Shown one piece after another: positions 23,901 to 35,900 of a stretch of 64,000 nucleotides of DNA. A program made the position numbers and the translations under genes. Source of the stretch: Chaetoderma sp. LZ-2023a. Its lineage: Eukaryota; Mollusca; Caudofoveata; Chaetodermatida; Chaetodermatidae. The notes beneath the pieces were generated by a model. That model saw nothing but the letters and a program-made list of their open reading frames with translations. It did not search any database and had not been told where the DNA came from. The first letter of the stretch is position 1, and every line of letters begins with the position of its first letter. The stretch is taken from NCBI GenBank assembly GCA_034401795.1, contig CM067360.1, positions 47,400,260 through 47,464,259 of the forward strand, written 5' to 3'.

Positions 23901-26900
23901 TTGAGTTGTGCAAGAAAACATACAACAAATCATAGTCTTAAACAACACAGTAAGTTCGTTTTTATTGAACACACAATGCATTAGGTATATTTCTTAAAGT
24001 AAAAACATGCACAAATAAATATACACACACGATAATATAATCGATAATTAAGCACACGCAAAGTTACCAGTTTCTGTTACACTTTTTCACTGCGTCCCTC
24101 GTGCGTCCTCGGGGACGCAGAGGGTTAATTTTTATGCGGCCCTCTGTGCCATTTTTATGCGTATATACGCGCAAAAGGACGCATAAGGGCAACTCTGCTA
24201 GCGGGCATTCCCACATATGGGGAATACCGATTCCTCTAACGTCTAAGCAAGAAATCAGGTCTCCTAAACAAAAGTCTAGAGCGACAAAGCTCTCGAACCA
24301 GGTCACGAAGTCAGACCCACATTAGTCTTGAGGGTGATAGGCATAACCCTCAAGCAGTGGTGGCGGCGGTGGAAGCCCCCGTCCAAAAGCATTATGCTAA
24401 TGCCAAAATTTCGGTCATACCGGTCGTCAAGATTCTTCATAGGCCGCTTATAGCCAAAAGTCCGCAATCTAGTTTTGCTAGTTCTTCCGGTTCCATTGTG
24501 GTGGATTCGGGTCCTCGAGACTGATTTACTTCCGTTTTCCAGTGCTACTTCCGTTCCGACCGTTTCCGGTATGACTTCTGGTTTTGCAGGACATCTGGGT
24601 CTTCAAGATCCGGTTCTTACTTCCATTCCGACCGTTTCCGGTATGACTAATAAGCTCTTCCGACTTCCGCTTCTGGTTGGGACATTACTTCCGGTCTAGT
24701 GGATGAATAAAGAACAAAGAGCAAATAATTAGAGCATATAAGCTCTCGAAGGTGATCTCGAGCAGGTCACCGGGTCAAACCCACGTGAGTCTTGAGGTTG
24801 ATAATAAGAAGAAAAGGCATGACCTTCAAGCAGTAGTGGCGGCGGAGGAAGCCCCCGTCTTTAACATATATGCCAATGTCAAAGTCTTAGATCAGTTGTA
24901 GTGGATTTCAGGCCCTCAGGACAGGGGTTACTTCCGTTTTCCGGATCTACGTCCGTTCTTTCCGTATCCGGTCTGACTTCTGGCTTTTCAGAACATCCAG
25001 GTTTTCAAGATCCGTTTCCGGGTTTAGCAGCGCTTCCGGTCATATTGGATAGCCGGGGTCTAAGGACCCTTTTTATTTTTACCTCTTCTGGTTGGGATTC
25101 TGGTCTGTACACTTCCGGTTCTAGGGGTGTACTTCCGGGTGGTCTAGATCCGGATAGACTATAGACTTCTGACTTCCGGTTGGGACGTAACTTCTGGTAT
25201 AGCGATCTTTGTAGTCGGTTAGCCTAGACTAAAAATTTATCCGAGCATCATTTTATGCTTCCATTTTCAGTTTCTTCTTTACTCTTTCTCCTCTCATCCT
25301 CCAGATTTTAAATCTGTTTCTTCTTATTTTTCTTCTCCCTTTGTTCTTCCTTTTTTCTTCTCTTCCTCATCCTTCCTTTTCTGTTTCTCCTTCCTTTGAT
25401 CATCTTGATTCGATTGCTTCCGGTGTTCTTTCTCCCGAGTTAGAATTTCTAATTTTTGATAGTGCTTAGATTTCTCTGTTTTCTGTGATTAGGGATCTTT
25501 CTCTCGATCGTTCTTTTGTTTTGGCTTGTTTTTAGATTCCCTCGAGGTTTTTTCTGCCAGTTCTCTGTTTCATCCTTCCTTGTCTTCTAGTTTGGATCAT
25601 GGTTTGGATTCTTTTCCTTCTGATCAAGCTTCTTCCTTTCCTGAGTCTTCTAGAAGACCCTGTTCTCCTATTTTCTCTAGAGCAGCTGAGTCTTCAGTCT
25701 CAGGTGTTTCCTCTATTCTCATCTCTTCTTCTCCTAATCTTTCATCTCTCGCTCAGTTCACTAGTCAGTCAGGGCCTGGGATCTGAAGAGGTTTTTGTCC
25801 GTTCAGAGCTTCTTGGGAAGTCTGGTCCATGACTCTCAGGTGGATCTCCTCTATTTTTTCTCTTCTTAAAGGGAAATTCCAGTGAAAATCGGGAATAAGT
25901 CAACTAAAAATAGACTATAATCCGAAATAGTTGCCGCAAAAAAAAATAAAATACACTTCCATTGCCGAGAAATAATAAAATGAATATGCCCAAAACGCTA
26001 GAAAACGTGACTCCTGGGCGCATCCATTTTCTCGCAACGAGAGCGAGAAACCGCGAGATTATGATGTAAACGACACACCAGCAGAATATCACCAGCGCTT
26101 TTAGATTTACCTGTACTTCTCGTTATGAAGGCTGAATATTAATTAACCCTTTAATGACCAAATTCTGTCAGGAAAATCAGAATATTTCCTTATTGAATGC
26201 CCATTTGCAGGCCAAGCGAAGACTATTTTTGAAAATTGACCATTGGAATGGCTGGTTTGGTTACTGAGACAGTCGTTTTAGGTGTAAATTCTCAAAATAT
26301 CCTTCTTTTGACCTGCGTCCTCAATTTGACGATTGCAGAGGCCAGTGCTTGTGTGAAATAGTTAAATCGCATCATGTCCGCATGTCAAGCATGGGCTTGC
26401 AGTAATAGAAACGATCATGGAAAGGGTACGGCAATTCACATTTTCAGATACCGGATCCACAGAAGCATCCGCATGAAAAGGGGATAACTGAAAGATGGCT
26501 TCATAACATCGGCACTGGATGGATATCTTCCACATTTAAATTTGGAAGACACAAGTTTAGAACATATAGTCTGTATAATTTTAAAATAATGTGTCATGCA
26601 TTTCAAAACAAAAGGCGCGGTACTTAATTTTAATATAACAGAATCAAACTCGACAATTAACGTCGTATTTGCTTGCATCAATTGTAAAACGGGATTTGCA
26701 AACCAAAATGAAACGATGTCGCTGATTGCCTGGTCGGTCAATTATAGGCAACCGCTTAGCGGCTTACTTCGTAGACGATAGTAGGTGACAGCTAGTAAAT
26801 AATGACAAGTGTACGCTAGACATAATTAGTAATTTAGTGCTTTCACACTCTTGAAATCCAGCGTTATTAATCATTTACAACGTTTACTCCCAATTTTAAA

Positions 26901-29900
26901 ATAACTATGCACAGTGTTGAATATTCTGAATTAAATTTTCCTGGTATTATGTTGCAGTAGCTTCCAAACTAATTAGTTTTACACAATAGACCTATGCAGG
27001 GTAAATTTTAAGCTTTCTGCTTTTCTGTCCTTGAAAGAGTTAACTAATTGATCCCAAATTTTTTAATGTTGACCCATATTTACTGCTTGTTGAATATTTT
27101 GAAACTGGAATTTGACTGGAAGCATAGGGAAGAGCTGGTCTTTTGACCTCGCCTCCCTCCCGCCGAATTCCCTGACGAATTCTGGCAATATCAAAGAGTA
27201 TTAGGGAGGTAAGTATACTCTTGAAGTGAAATAAACGAAATCACGTATTTCTTTTTTCACGAGAGTTGATACTTACCTCCCTAATACGGACCCGGCCTCT
27301 CCGCCCCACAGAGGCTCGGTCTTCAGGCTCTTGTAAAGTTGCATAGTGTCAGCCAATAAATTAGTCAGAGGAAGTACTAGTCTGCGCATGCGCGGTGGTG
27401 GGGCTAGCATCCGCCAGACTGTCTTCTGACTACCTGCCCAGTAGGGGCACCTAACTTTTTTAATCTGAGTGTTTTATTGAGTGAAAGCCGATATTTAGCA
27501 ATATCAAAGAGTATTAGGGAGGTAAGTATCAACTCTCGTGAAAAAAGAAATCCGTGATTTCGTTTAATTCCCGGGTACGTCCAATTTTCTCTCTTGCTTT
27601 AATCAACCCTCCCCCTCTTCTTGTGTCTTTGGATCAGTCGGTCCAGTGTCTTTTACCCAACGTGCCAGTTGGGGGTAGGGGGGCCGCCTGTCTCTGTCTT
27701 GGGAGAATTGGCAGGCTCTATCAGGACTCCTGGCTAGTTCTCCCAGATATGTTGAAGTTATGCACCGTTTGGATCCGTCATCCTCCTCTTCTCTCTTTGC
27801 TTCCAATGGTCACTAAATCCATCCAATCCAGGAAAATTGGTTGCCTTGGAAGAGGAGTTGGAATCCATGATTGTCAAGAGGGCAATAGATGATGTTCCCC
27901 ATTGGTGAGTAGACCCGGTTTTCTGTTCAATCATCTTTTTAGTTTGCAAGGAATCAGGAGGTTGGCGTCCTTTCATAAATTTGAAGATATTAAATTTCAA
28001 GTTTCATACTCCCAAGTCAAGATGGAGACCATCTCCCAGATCATTTCCAGTTTAGATCAGGGTATGTGGTCGTTTCCATCGATCATAAGGACGCCTTCTT
28101 TCATGTTCTCATTCTTCCTTCCTTATGTAAATTCCTGAGATTTGCTTATAGAGTTCAAGTTTGGCAGTTTCGCGCCATGCTTTTTGGGGCCTGACCATAG
28201 CTCCATTTCTTTTACTCGCCTAGTCTCAGCCGTGTCAGGAATTTAGATCGTCATTCTATTCATCTACACGGTTATATAGATGATTGGTTAGTAAAGGCAA
28301 AGTCTTCCTCATTTCTCTCAGGAATTCTTCCAGAGGTTTGCAGTCTGGCATGCAACCTAGGGTGGATTTTAAATCTAAAGAAATCAAGCCTATGTCCCTC
28401 TCAAATCGTTACGCATCTGGGCGTTTATTTCGATCTGGCCCAGGGTCTAGTCTTCCCCTCAGATCCAAGATTAGAGGCTTTATCAGTGGCAATGGAAATC
28501 CTGTCTTCTTCTCCCATGGTCAGAGTGAGATTTCTGTTAAGAGTGATAGGTTTGATGGTCAGCGTAGAGAATGTTATTCCATGGGTGGCGCTGATGAGAA
28601 GAGCCTTCCAAATGTATTTAAAGTCGCTTTGGAAGCAGTCGGTTCACTGTATTTACCATCAGATTCCTATCAGAGAACACTTGATGCCTCATCTAGATTT
28701 TTGGAAAGATCGTTCTCTGCTTCTGATGGGTGTTAGTTACACTGGTAAAGTCCTCCCCTCAGGCGATTATCTTCACAGACGCTTCTCAGGAGGGATGGGG
28801 AGCGGTCTGGGACTCACTGTCGGTTTCCGGTCTTTGGTTCCTGGAGGAGTCGACAGCTCATATCAGCATTCTGGAGTTGTGTGCTGTCAAGAAGGATCTT
28901 CTTTCATGGTCAGATCTTGTGATAGGTCTCAGTCTCGATTTGGTCGGACATTTCGACAGTGGTTTCTTATATCATCAGGCAGGATGGTACAAGGTCATCC
29001 CTCCTTTGTCTAGAAGTATGGGATCTTCTCTTATAGTGTCGCAAGAATCAGATTTTTCTAGTGTATTCTCATGTCTCAGGCAGTCTGATTTTTTCTTGCG
29101 GACCAATTGTCATGTCCCAGCAAATTCGGCCACTCAGAGTGGCAGTTAAAGAGGTTGGTTGTCTAAGTGATTTTCAGTCTTATGGATCGTCCACTGGTAG
29201 ATCTGTTTGCGTCATCTCGGAATATCCAGCTCTCCTCTTACATGTCTCCTTTTCAGGACAGTCAAGCCCTGGCGGTGGATGCCTTGTATCAGTCCTGGAC
29301 AGGAATGTTCACCTATGCGTTCCATCCAACGTTTTTGATTCCGTTAGGATTGAAGAAGGTCAAGGAGCAAATCTGTGAGATTCTTTTAATAGCTCCTTAT
29401 TGGCCAAAGAGGATTTGGTTTGTAGACCTAGATCTCCTGGTAGTCTTCCCTCGTCTTCTTTCATTCTCCCAGGATCTTATGTCTCAAGTAAGAGGTTTTT
29501 GTCTTCATCCAAGCCCAGAAATCTTCAGTCTGTGTGTTTGGAGAATAACGAAACTAAAGTCTACGAGAATAAAGTTTCTACAAGACCTCCAGTATTTATT
29601 GATTCTTCCAGTTGAGAGTCGACCCGCAGAGTTTTCAAGTGTCGAGTAAAAATTTTTGGAGAATGTTGTTCAGACCAAGGTCTCGTGCCCGATTCTTTTT
29701 CTATTCCCCAAGTAGTAGACTTTTTAACATATCTTTTTGATTCCTTACATTTATCAGCTAATACGGTTAGGGGATATAGATTTTCTCTGGCATGTCTTTG
29801 CCTTCTGTAAGGCCTTTAATAGGTTTTATTAGAGGTCTAGGTAATATTCGTCCTACGATAGCTACGCCTTTACCTTCATGGAACTTGGCTTTGGTTCTTC

Positions 29901-32900
29901 AAGTGCCGGCAGGCCGTCATGCTGAACATCTTTCATCTATTAGTATTAACGGCCTCTTCTAGAAGGCGTTCAGAAATTCATGCTTTTTCTGCTGAATGGG
30001 AGAGATTTATAGTTTCCAGAGACGTTTTAGTTTTATATCCCAGGATGGATTTTTTATCTAAAACTCGGTCTAACCGGTTTTCTGATAGTCCGATCATTTT
30101 AAAATCATTATCGTCTTTATCGCCATCCGCATATTCTGGTGTCCTGTTAGGGCATTAAGAATGTTCATCAGCGATCTGATTTTAAATGATTTGATCCACC
30201 CCTTTTTATGGTTTTCTTATGCTTAACTAGGCCAGTCTCAGTGTTCGATATCCTGATCGATTTGGGAGACGGTTTAGCTTTGTTTCGAGATTGCTTCTCC
30301 GGAGCAAACTTTTTCTTCCATTTTAAAGCTCACGATGTTAGAGGAATGGCTTCCTCTTTTGCGCTTCTTTTGTCGGTTCGGATTTAGATGAAGTCATGCA
30401 GGTTGCAGGATGGAAATCTGAATCCTCTTTTACAGAGTGCAGCAGCCTCCTTCTTTCATAATATTACGATTTTAACCAAAAGCCGAAGACCATTTACCAA
30501 GCTCATCCGGCCATTTTCGTTAAGACCTAGTCTAAGAAATGGTGTGAGTTTATTTTGGTTTTTAATTATCTTTTTAAGTTCAAGTTTTCTTTGTTTGATA
30601 ATCACGGTGTGATTGTCTTAAATGCACTATTATGTTATGTTATTAACATTTGTATAAGATTGGTGTCATTTTTATCTTTGTTTGTTAATTCTCAAATCGC
30701 CTCCCACCTGATGTTTTAAGTGGGGCACTGACCAAATCTACGGGTTTAGCAAGTAGTGATTGAACGGTAATGGATGTTTTTGTGGTGTAATAACAACCCC
30801 CCCCCCCCCTTGCGGGTTGGTCTGTTGTTTTATTAACCACTATAAAAACATACTTACCGTTCAATCACTACGACCCAGCCTCAGCCACTCCGCGTGGAAT
30901 TGATTTGAGAATTTGCCTATAATATTTGGCACTTAAATTCAGAAAAGTGAATCTGTTTCCTATTTGGGCTCCAGTGCGCGTGCGCATGCGCAAGCGCGCT
31001 TAGTGACAGGCGTCACTATGGAGTGAGTACAGACTGGTGCCAGTCTGTATCAGTTGATATACTGGAGATGGACATAACCAGTAGCCTGGTTGAGGGTCCA
31101 TATTAATAGGAATAGGCATGGGGAGGAGTGTATGCAAGCATAAAAATCTTATTCTGGTAGCTAAATGCAGATAATTAATTTAGCAAGTAGTGATTGAATG
31201 GTAAGTATGTTTTTATAGTGGTTAATAAAACAACAGACCAACCCGCAAGGGGGGTCTGTGGGGGTTAAACCCCATGGAAAATGTAGTCTGCAGAAATTCA
31301 GCAGCCAGAGAGTAAATATCTAACATCTGTTTATAAATTCACTAATTGTTTAACTCAGCCATTTACTACATAATGATGAGCCTTCATTATTCAGTTTAAT
31401 GCTGATAACTCATCTAATTCTGAAAAGTGTTTTCTATACATTACAGTTGCCTAAGGTAGCATCAGTTTTCAGGAACACTGTCTATTGGCTTCTTTGCTTA
31501 GTGTGGTATGGTTTTTGTATGTTATGCCTATCAGGCTTAAGATAAAAATTGTTACTCGCATCCCTACCTCAGACTTGCCAATCTAGAAATAGTACAACCG
31601 GTCTGGAAAATCTCTGCTAGCCGCTCACTAGTGGGCTAGGCCTTACTTTCAATGGACGTTGCTCAAGACCCCTTAAGAGGCCTATTTTGGATGGCTTGAC
31701 GATTAAATGGTTAAACACCATATTTTGTTGAACTATTGGATGACTTATTAGTTTAATATAGATTCAAACTATTATTCAGCATATTTGATCACGTGAACTT
31801 TAAATTGTTATTTATGAAGAACCAATACTCTGAGTGATTTGATTGTACTTTCATTTGTATTAATAAACTATCTACAAGTGGAGCAGATTCAGCTCAATAA
31901 TCCCCCCCCCCCGTTTTCACATCAAGAGTATACTTACCTCCCTAATACTTTTGATATTGCTAAATATTGGCTTTCACTCAATAAAACACTCAGATTAAAA
32001 ACAGTTAGGTGCCCCTACTGGGCAGGTAGTCAGAGGTAGTCCGGCGGATGCCAGCCCCACCACCGCGCATGCGCCGACTACTACTTCCTCTTTGCTAATT
32101 TATTGGCAACGAGAACACATGTGCTTGCAGTTATCTTCAAGTTTCACGCGTCTTAAGCCGTTTTCACGTCTGTTGTGTTCGAGTACTTGTGAAGAGAGAT
32201 GTCTGAGAGGACAAATTCACCAGAGGAGGGAACTGGATCTCTTTATCAGGTGATTTCAATGACATTCTAGCGAGTTTTTTCCCCGGTGTAATGTGTTTCC
32301 GGGACTCGCGCTTACCGTGATTAGCGCCTGTTTGAGTTGGGTTTTTCCAACATGGTGCTTTATAAGACTAATTTCTCTTTGTGTTTATGTCCACAGGTAT
32401 GGATTTGCATTATTCATTATGTTCAGTGAGTTGGAGGCTTTCTATAAAGGTCTTCTCACTTTGCCCTCTTGATCCAATTCCTTCCCCCAAGGTGGAGAAT
32501 GGTGAAGAGGCGTAGTCTTGGTGGAGTGCTCCAGTGCATCACGGTGGATGGTTTGTCTATACAAGGTGTCAGGTATCTAATTAATGATATGAGGTAATGT
32601 GAATTATTTGAAAAAATAATGACTGATTTTTACCATTGTTATCATTCTGTATCTGATGATGTGTAGTTATGAATACAATTCGTCCTTGCATTTGGATGCT
32701 TGTTGCGGACCGATTAATTTCTGTTAAGGGAGTGATGACGTCATAATCGGCCTTGCGCTTTATTAACATTTAAAGTTTTGTCCAATGCTGGTTTTCTTCT
32801 TGATTAGTGATCTTTATGATCCTGTCCCTCTCTTTAGTTGGTTTTGAGTTTCTAACCGTAACTAACTTGCTCATTGTCCTCGTCCTTTTTTTCCTGTTTC

Positions 32901-35900
32901 AGAGACCTGGTTGCCCGTCCTGTGGTCGATTTTTGAAGGACCGATTTGCTCCACATTTGTGTTTTAGCTGCAGTCCCTGTGGACTGTTGCTAAAATGCGA
33001 TGTCTGTAAGCAGTGGGGGGTGAGCTAATGGCTGACTGGAAGAAGAGAGGAAGGCGAAGAAAGAGGGTGTTAAGAACGGTAAGAGGAAGGCCTCATCCGC
33101 GGTGGATATGGAGGCCTTCCGGTCCGAAATGTTGGGAGAGATGCAGAGGACGATAAAGGATTTGGTCCCAGAGTTGCTTCGCAGCATGCTGCCTGGGCCA
33201 GGTCCTTTGTCGTCCTCAGCATCTGCTTCGGAGCAGGTGATCCCCGCCTCTGAATCCGAGTTCCATAGGTCCGGTCCGTTGTTCGAGGTGGATTCAGAGG
33301 TGGCCCCGTTGATGGGGGCGGTCCACGACCCTGGCAGCAGGCTTGGTGCCGCGCCGAGGGGCCGTGGACAACGGTTGTTGCTGGGACCCGCGGTCTGCTC
33401 ATCAGACCCTGGGTATCCGTGCGCCGCGGGTGTCAAAACCTCCTATGACACCTTCCCTGGCCAGTCCGGGTTAGCTCTCTTTGCTGACCCGGAGCCTAAC
33501 CTTTCTGGCCAGGAGGAAGAGGATTACCTGCTAGGGTCGCCGTCTGGGGACGTGGCCATGGAGTACGACGTCTGTGCACCCCTCGCGGGGAATACAGGCG
33601 ACGTGTTCCATGGTTCTACTCACGCAGGAGTAGAATCCACGGTCCAGATGGTGACCCTGGGCGGTGCTGATGGCCACGGTTACCGCATACCTCGGCTTGC
33701 CGAGAGTATCGCTGGTGCTGGCCAGGGCCGTGGTGGGGCGGTGTCTGCCCCGCGCTCTACCACGGCGCCTGCTCCTGGTCAAGCCAGGGAGTTTAGCATG
33801 CCTGCTCTTTCGGGCCCGCATGCTTTCCCTGGCTTGCCAGGGGTATCAGCATATCCGCCGTCTAGCACAACTGCGTGCGCTCAGGAGGAAGACGAAGGCC
33901 CTCGTCTAGTAGAGCGCTCGCAGTTAGCTACGGAGGAGGATTGGTCGGACGCTTGCCAGTGGCTGGTAAGCGTTCGGCCAGATCTGCCCGTGGAGCAGTC
34001 GGCAATCCAGCGTGACCATAGGCCGTGGTTAGCTGGTAGGCCGACTGCCACCGCTATGCCATCTCTGCCGCTGGCTGAGCATGTAGTGGACATGTTCGAG
34101 GCGGCAGAGACGTCCATTAAGATGAGTGGGCGTCTCGCGAAGGCCCCTCGCGAGGTGGCTAGGCGTTGCCGCATCGTGCCCCTGGATTACCAGCGGTACG
34201 GTGTGGTGCCTAAGCCTAGCATAGATGATCGCGCGGCTTTGGGCGAAGATGCGCGGCCAGGCGCCCGTTCTGACACGGGTGTCCTGTGCTCGAACGCGTT
34301 GCGTTCGGCGAATACCGCGCTACGTGATGCGGAGGAGAGTGGGAGAGCTCCGATTGCTGCTCTGTCCCACGTCTCCCAGCTGTTACAGGGGGTGGTGACA
34401 GCATCCGCTTCACGTCAGCCAAGCCCGGTCACAGTCCAGAGAGCCATCCAGGATGGTATCAACCTGGCTCTGGACTGTTTGACGCGGGCGGTGACCAGGA
34501 GTGTCCGGGCGAGGCGCACGTTTGCCCTTGACAATCTGTGCCCGTCCCAGGACCTGTGTAATAGGCTGCTGCGAACGCCTATGACAGGTCCTGGTCTCTT
34601 TGGAGGTGAGGGATGTAGGCACCTTCAGGAGACGGTGACTCTGGTCAACAACCAGAGGGCGCTGCGTGAGCAGTTTGAGGTGCTCCGGCGGGAGCGCGTT
34701 CGCGCAGCACCCCCTGCGTGGTGCTGGGTGGGGCGCGCGGGGATCTGGTCGCGGTAATCGGGCCTGATGGGCCGGTTACCGTAGTGGGAACCACTCCGGT
34801 GTTTCAGGCCGAGAAGACAGTGCCACTCTCGCACTCCTTATGTCCACCTCTCTCCCTAGGTGGACCGGTGGGCGGCCGTTTGGCCGGCCACTTGCCAGAG
34901 TGGAAGCGGTTGACTCAGGACCGTTTAGTCTTGCGATGGCTTTCAGTCGGGTATCATCCCGATTGGATGACAGGCCCGCCATCGAGACTGTCTCTCGTGC
35001 CGATCTGGACTCCGATTCCGAGGGATCCAGATCAAAGGTTGTGTATAGAGGAGGAAATAAATTCCCTCATACAAAAGGAAGCCATTCAGCCGGCACAGAG
35101 GTGCCCAGGCTTCTATTCAACCCTGTTCTTAGTAACGAAAAACACCGGAGGGTGGAGGCCGATTCTCAACCTCAAGCCATTGAACAAGTTCATAGAGACG
35201 CCCAGTTTCAAGATGGAGACTGTGCGCTCGGTGTTGGTGGGGTTAGAGCGAGGAATGTGGACAGCGTCAATAGATTTGAAGGATGCTTATTTCCACATTC
35301 CCATAGAGAGGAGTTTCCGTCGCTTCCTGAGATTTGCATTCCAGGGCAGACAGTGGGAATTCAGGGTATTACCCTTCGGAATTTCCACGGCTCCTCGGGT
35401 CTTCACCCGTGTGGTTCTCGCGATCACTGCATACCTCCGCAGGAGAAGCATAGCAGTCCACACGTACATAGACGACTGGCTATTGAAAGCGCACACCCGG
35501 GAATCGTTATCGGCCAATCTGGAGATTGTTTTGAAAACTCTCACGGACTTGGGCTGGATAGTCAATTTCCAAAAATCAGAGCTAACTCCATCCCAGAAGT
35601 TTGTTTACCTGGGCATGTTCTTCGATCTCGAGACGGGATATGTTTATCCCACTCAGGAGAGGGTTCAAAGACTCATCTCAGTAATACAGTCGGTGTGCGA
35701 CAGTCGTCATGTCCTGGCACGGGTTTACTTGAGAATGCTGGGGTTGATGGTTTCATTGGAACCAGTCATTCCGCAGGCCGCCTTGCGCAGGCGCCCGATC
35801 CAGTTGTTTCTCATGACACAGTGGACCCAGAGTTCAGGTTCGCTGGACTCGAACGTGTCAGTGTTGGCGCCTCTGATTCACCACCTGCAATGGTGGTTGA

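Larger units (their letters stand above)
20948..31254 (+). mobile_element. DIRS-B: second DIRS family (fossil), about 10.3 kb including nested insertions
   Basis: Left ITR (20948-21228), gag-like region (about 21.7-25.86 kb, interrupted), reverse transcriptase region (about 27.57-28.7 kb), RNase H region (about 28.74-28.93 kb), post-RNase H block (about 29.17-29.5 kb), recombinase region (about 29.7-30.5 kb), ICR (30745-30871) and right ITR (30945-31254). Its sequence is clearly different from DIRS-A. Visible signs include IIFTDASQEGWGAVWDS, VDLFASSRNIQLSSYMSPFQ and TASSRRRSEIHAFSAEW. It is an old, broken copy with many breaks and at least three nested insertions (an hAT at 22179-24197, a THAP-bearing piece from about 25870, and a DIRS-A fragment at 27119-27567). 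Without these it would be about 6.6 kb. The ITRs differ by roughly 3-4 percent by eye. Sense orientation to KNTC1. Confidence 0.88.

Noticed and set aside
22179-24197. Host promoter or first exon captured in the hAT (AACATGGCGG near 23733)
   Set aside because: Only a short Kozak-like word. No downstream open frame or splice pattern was found.
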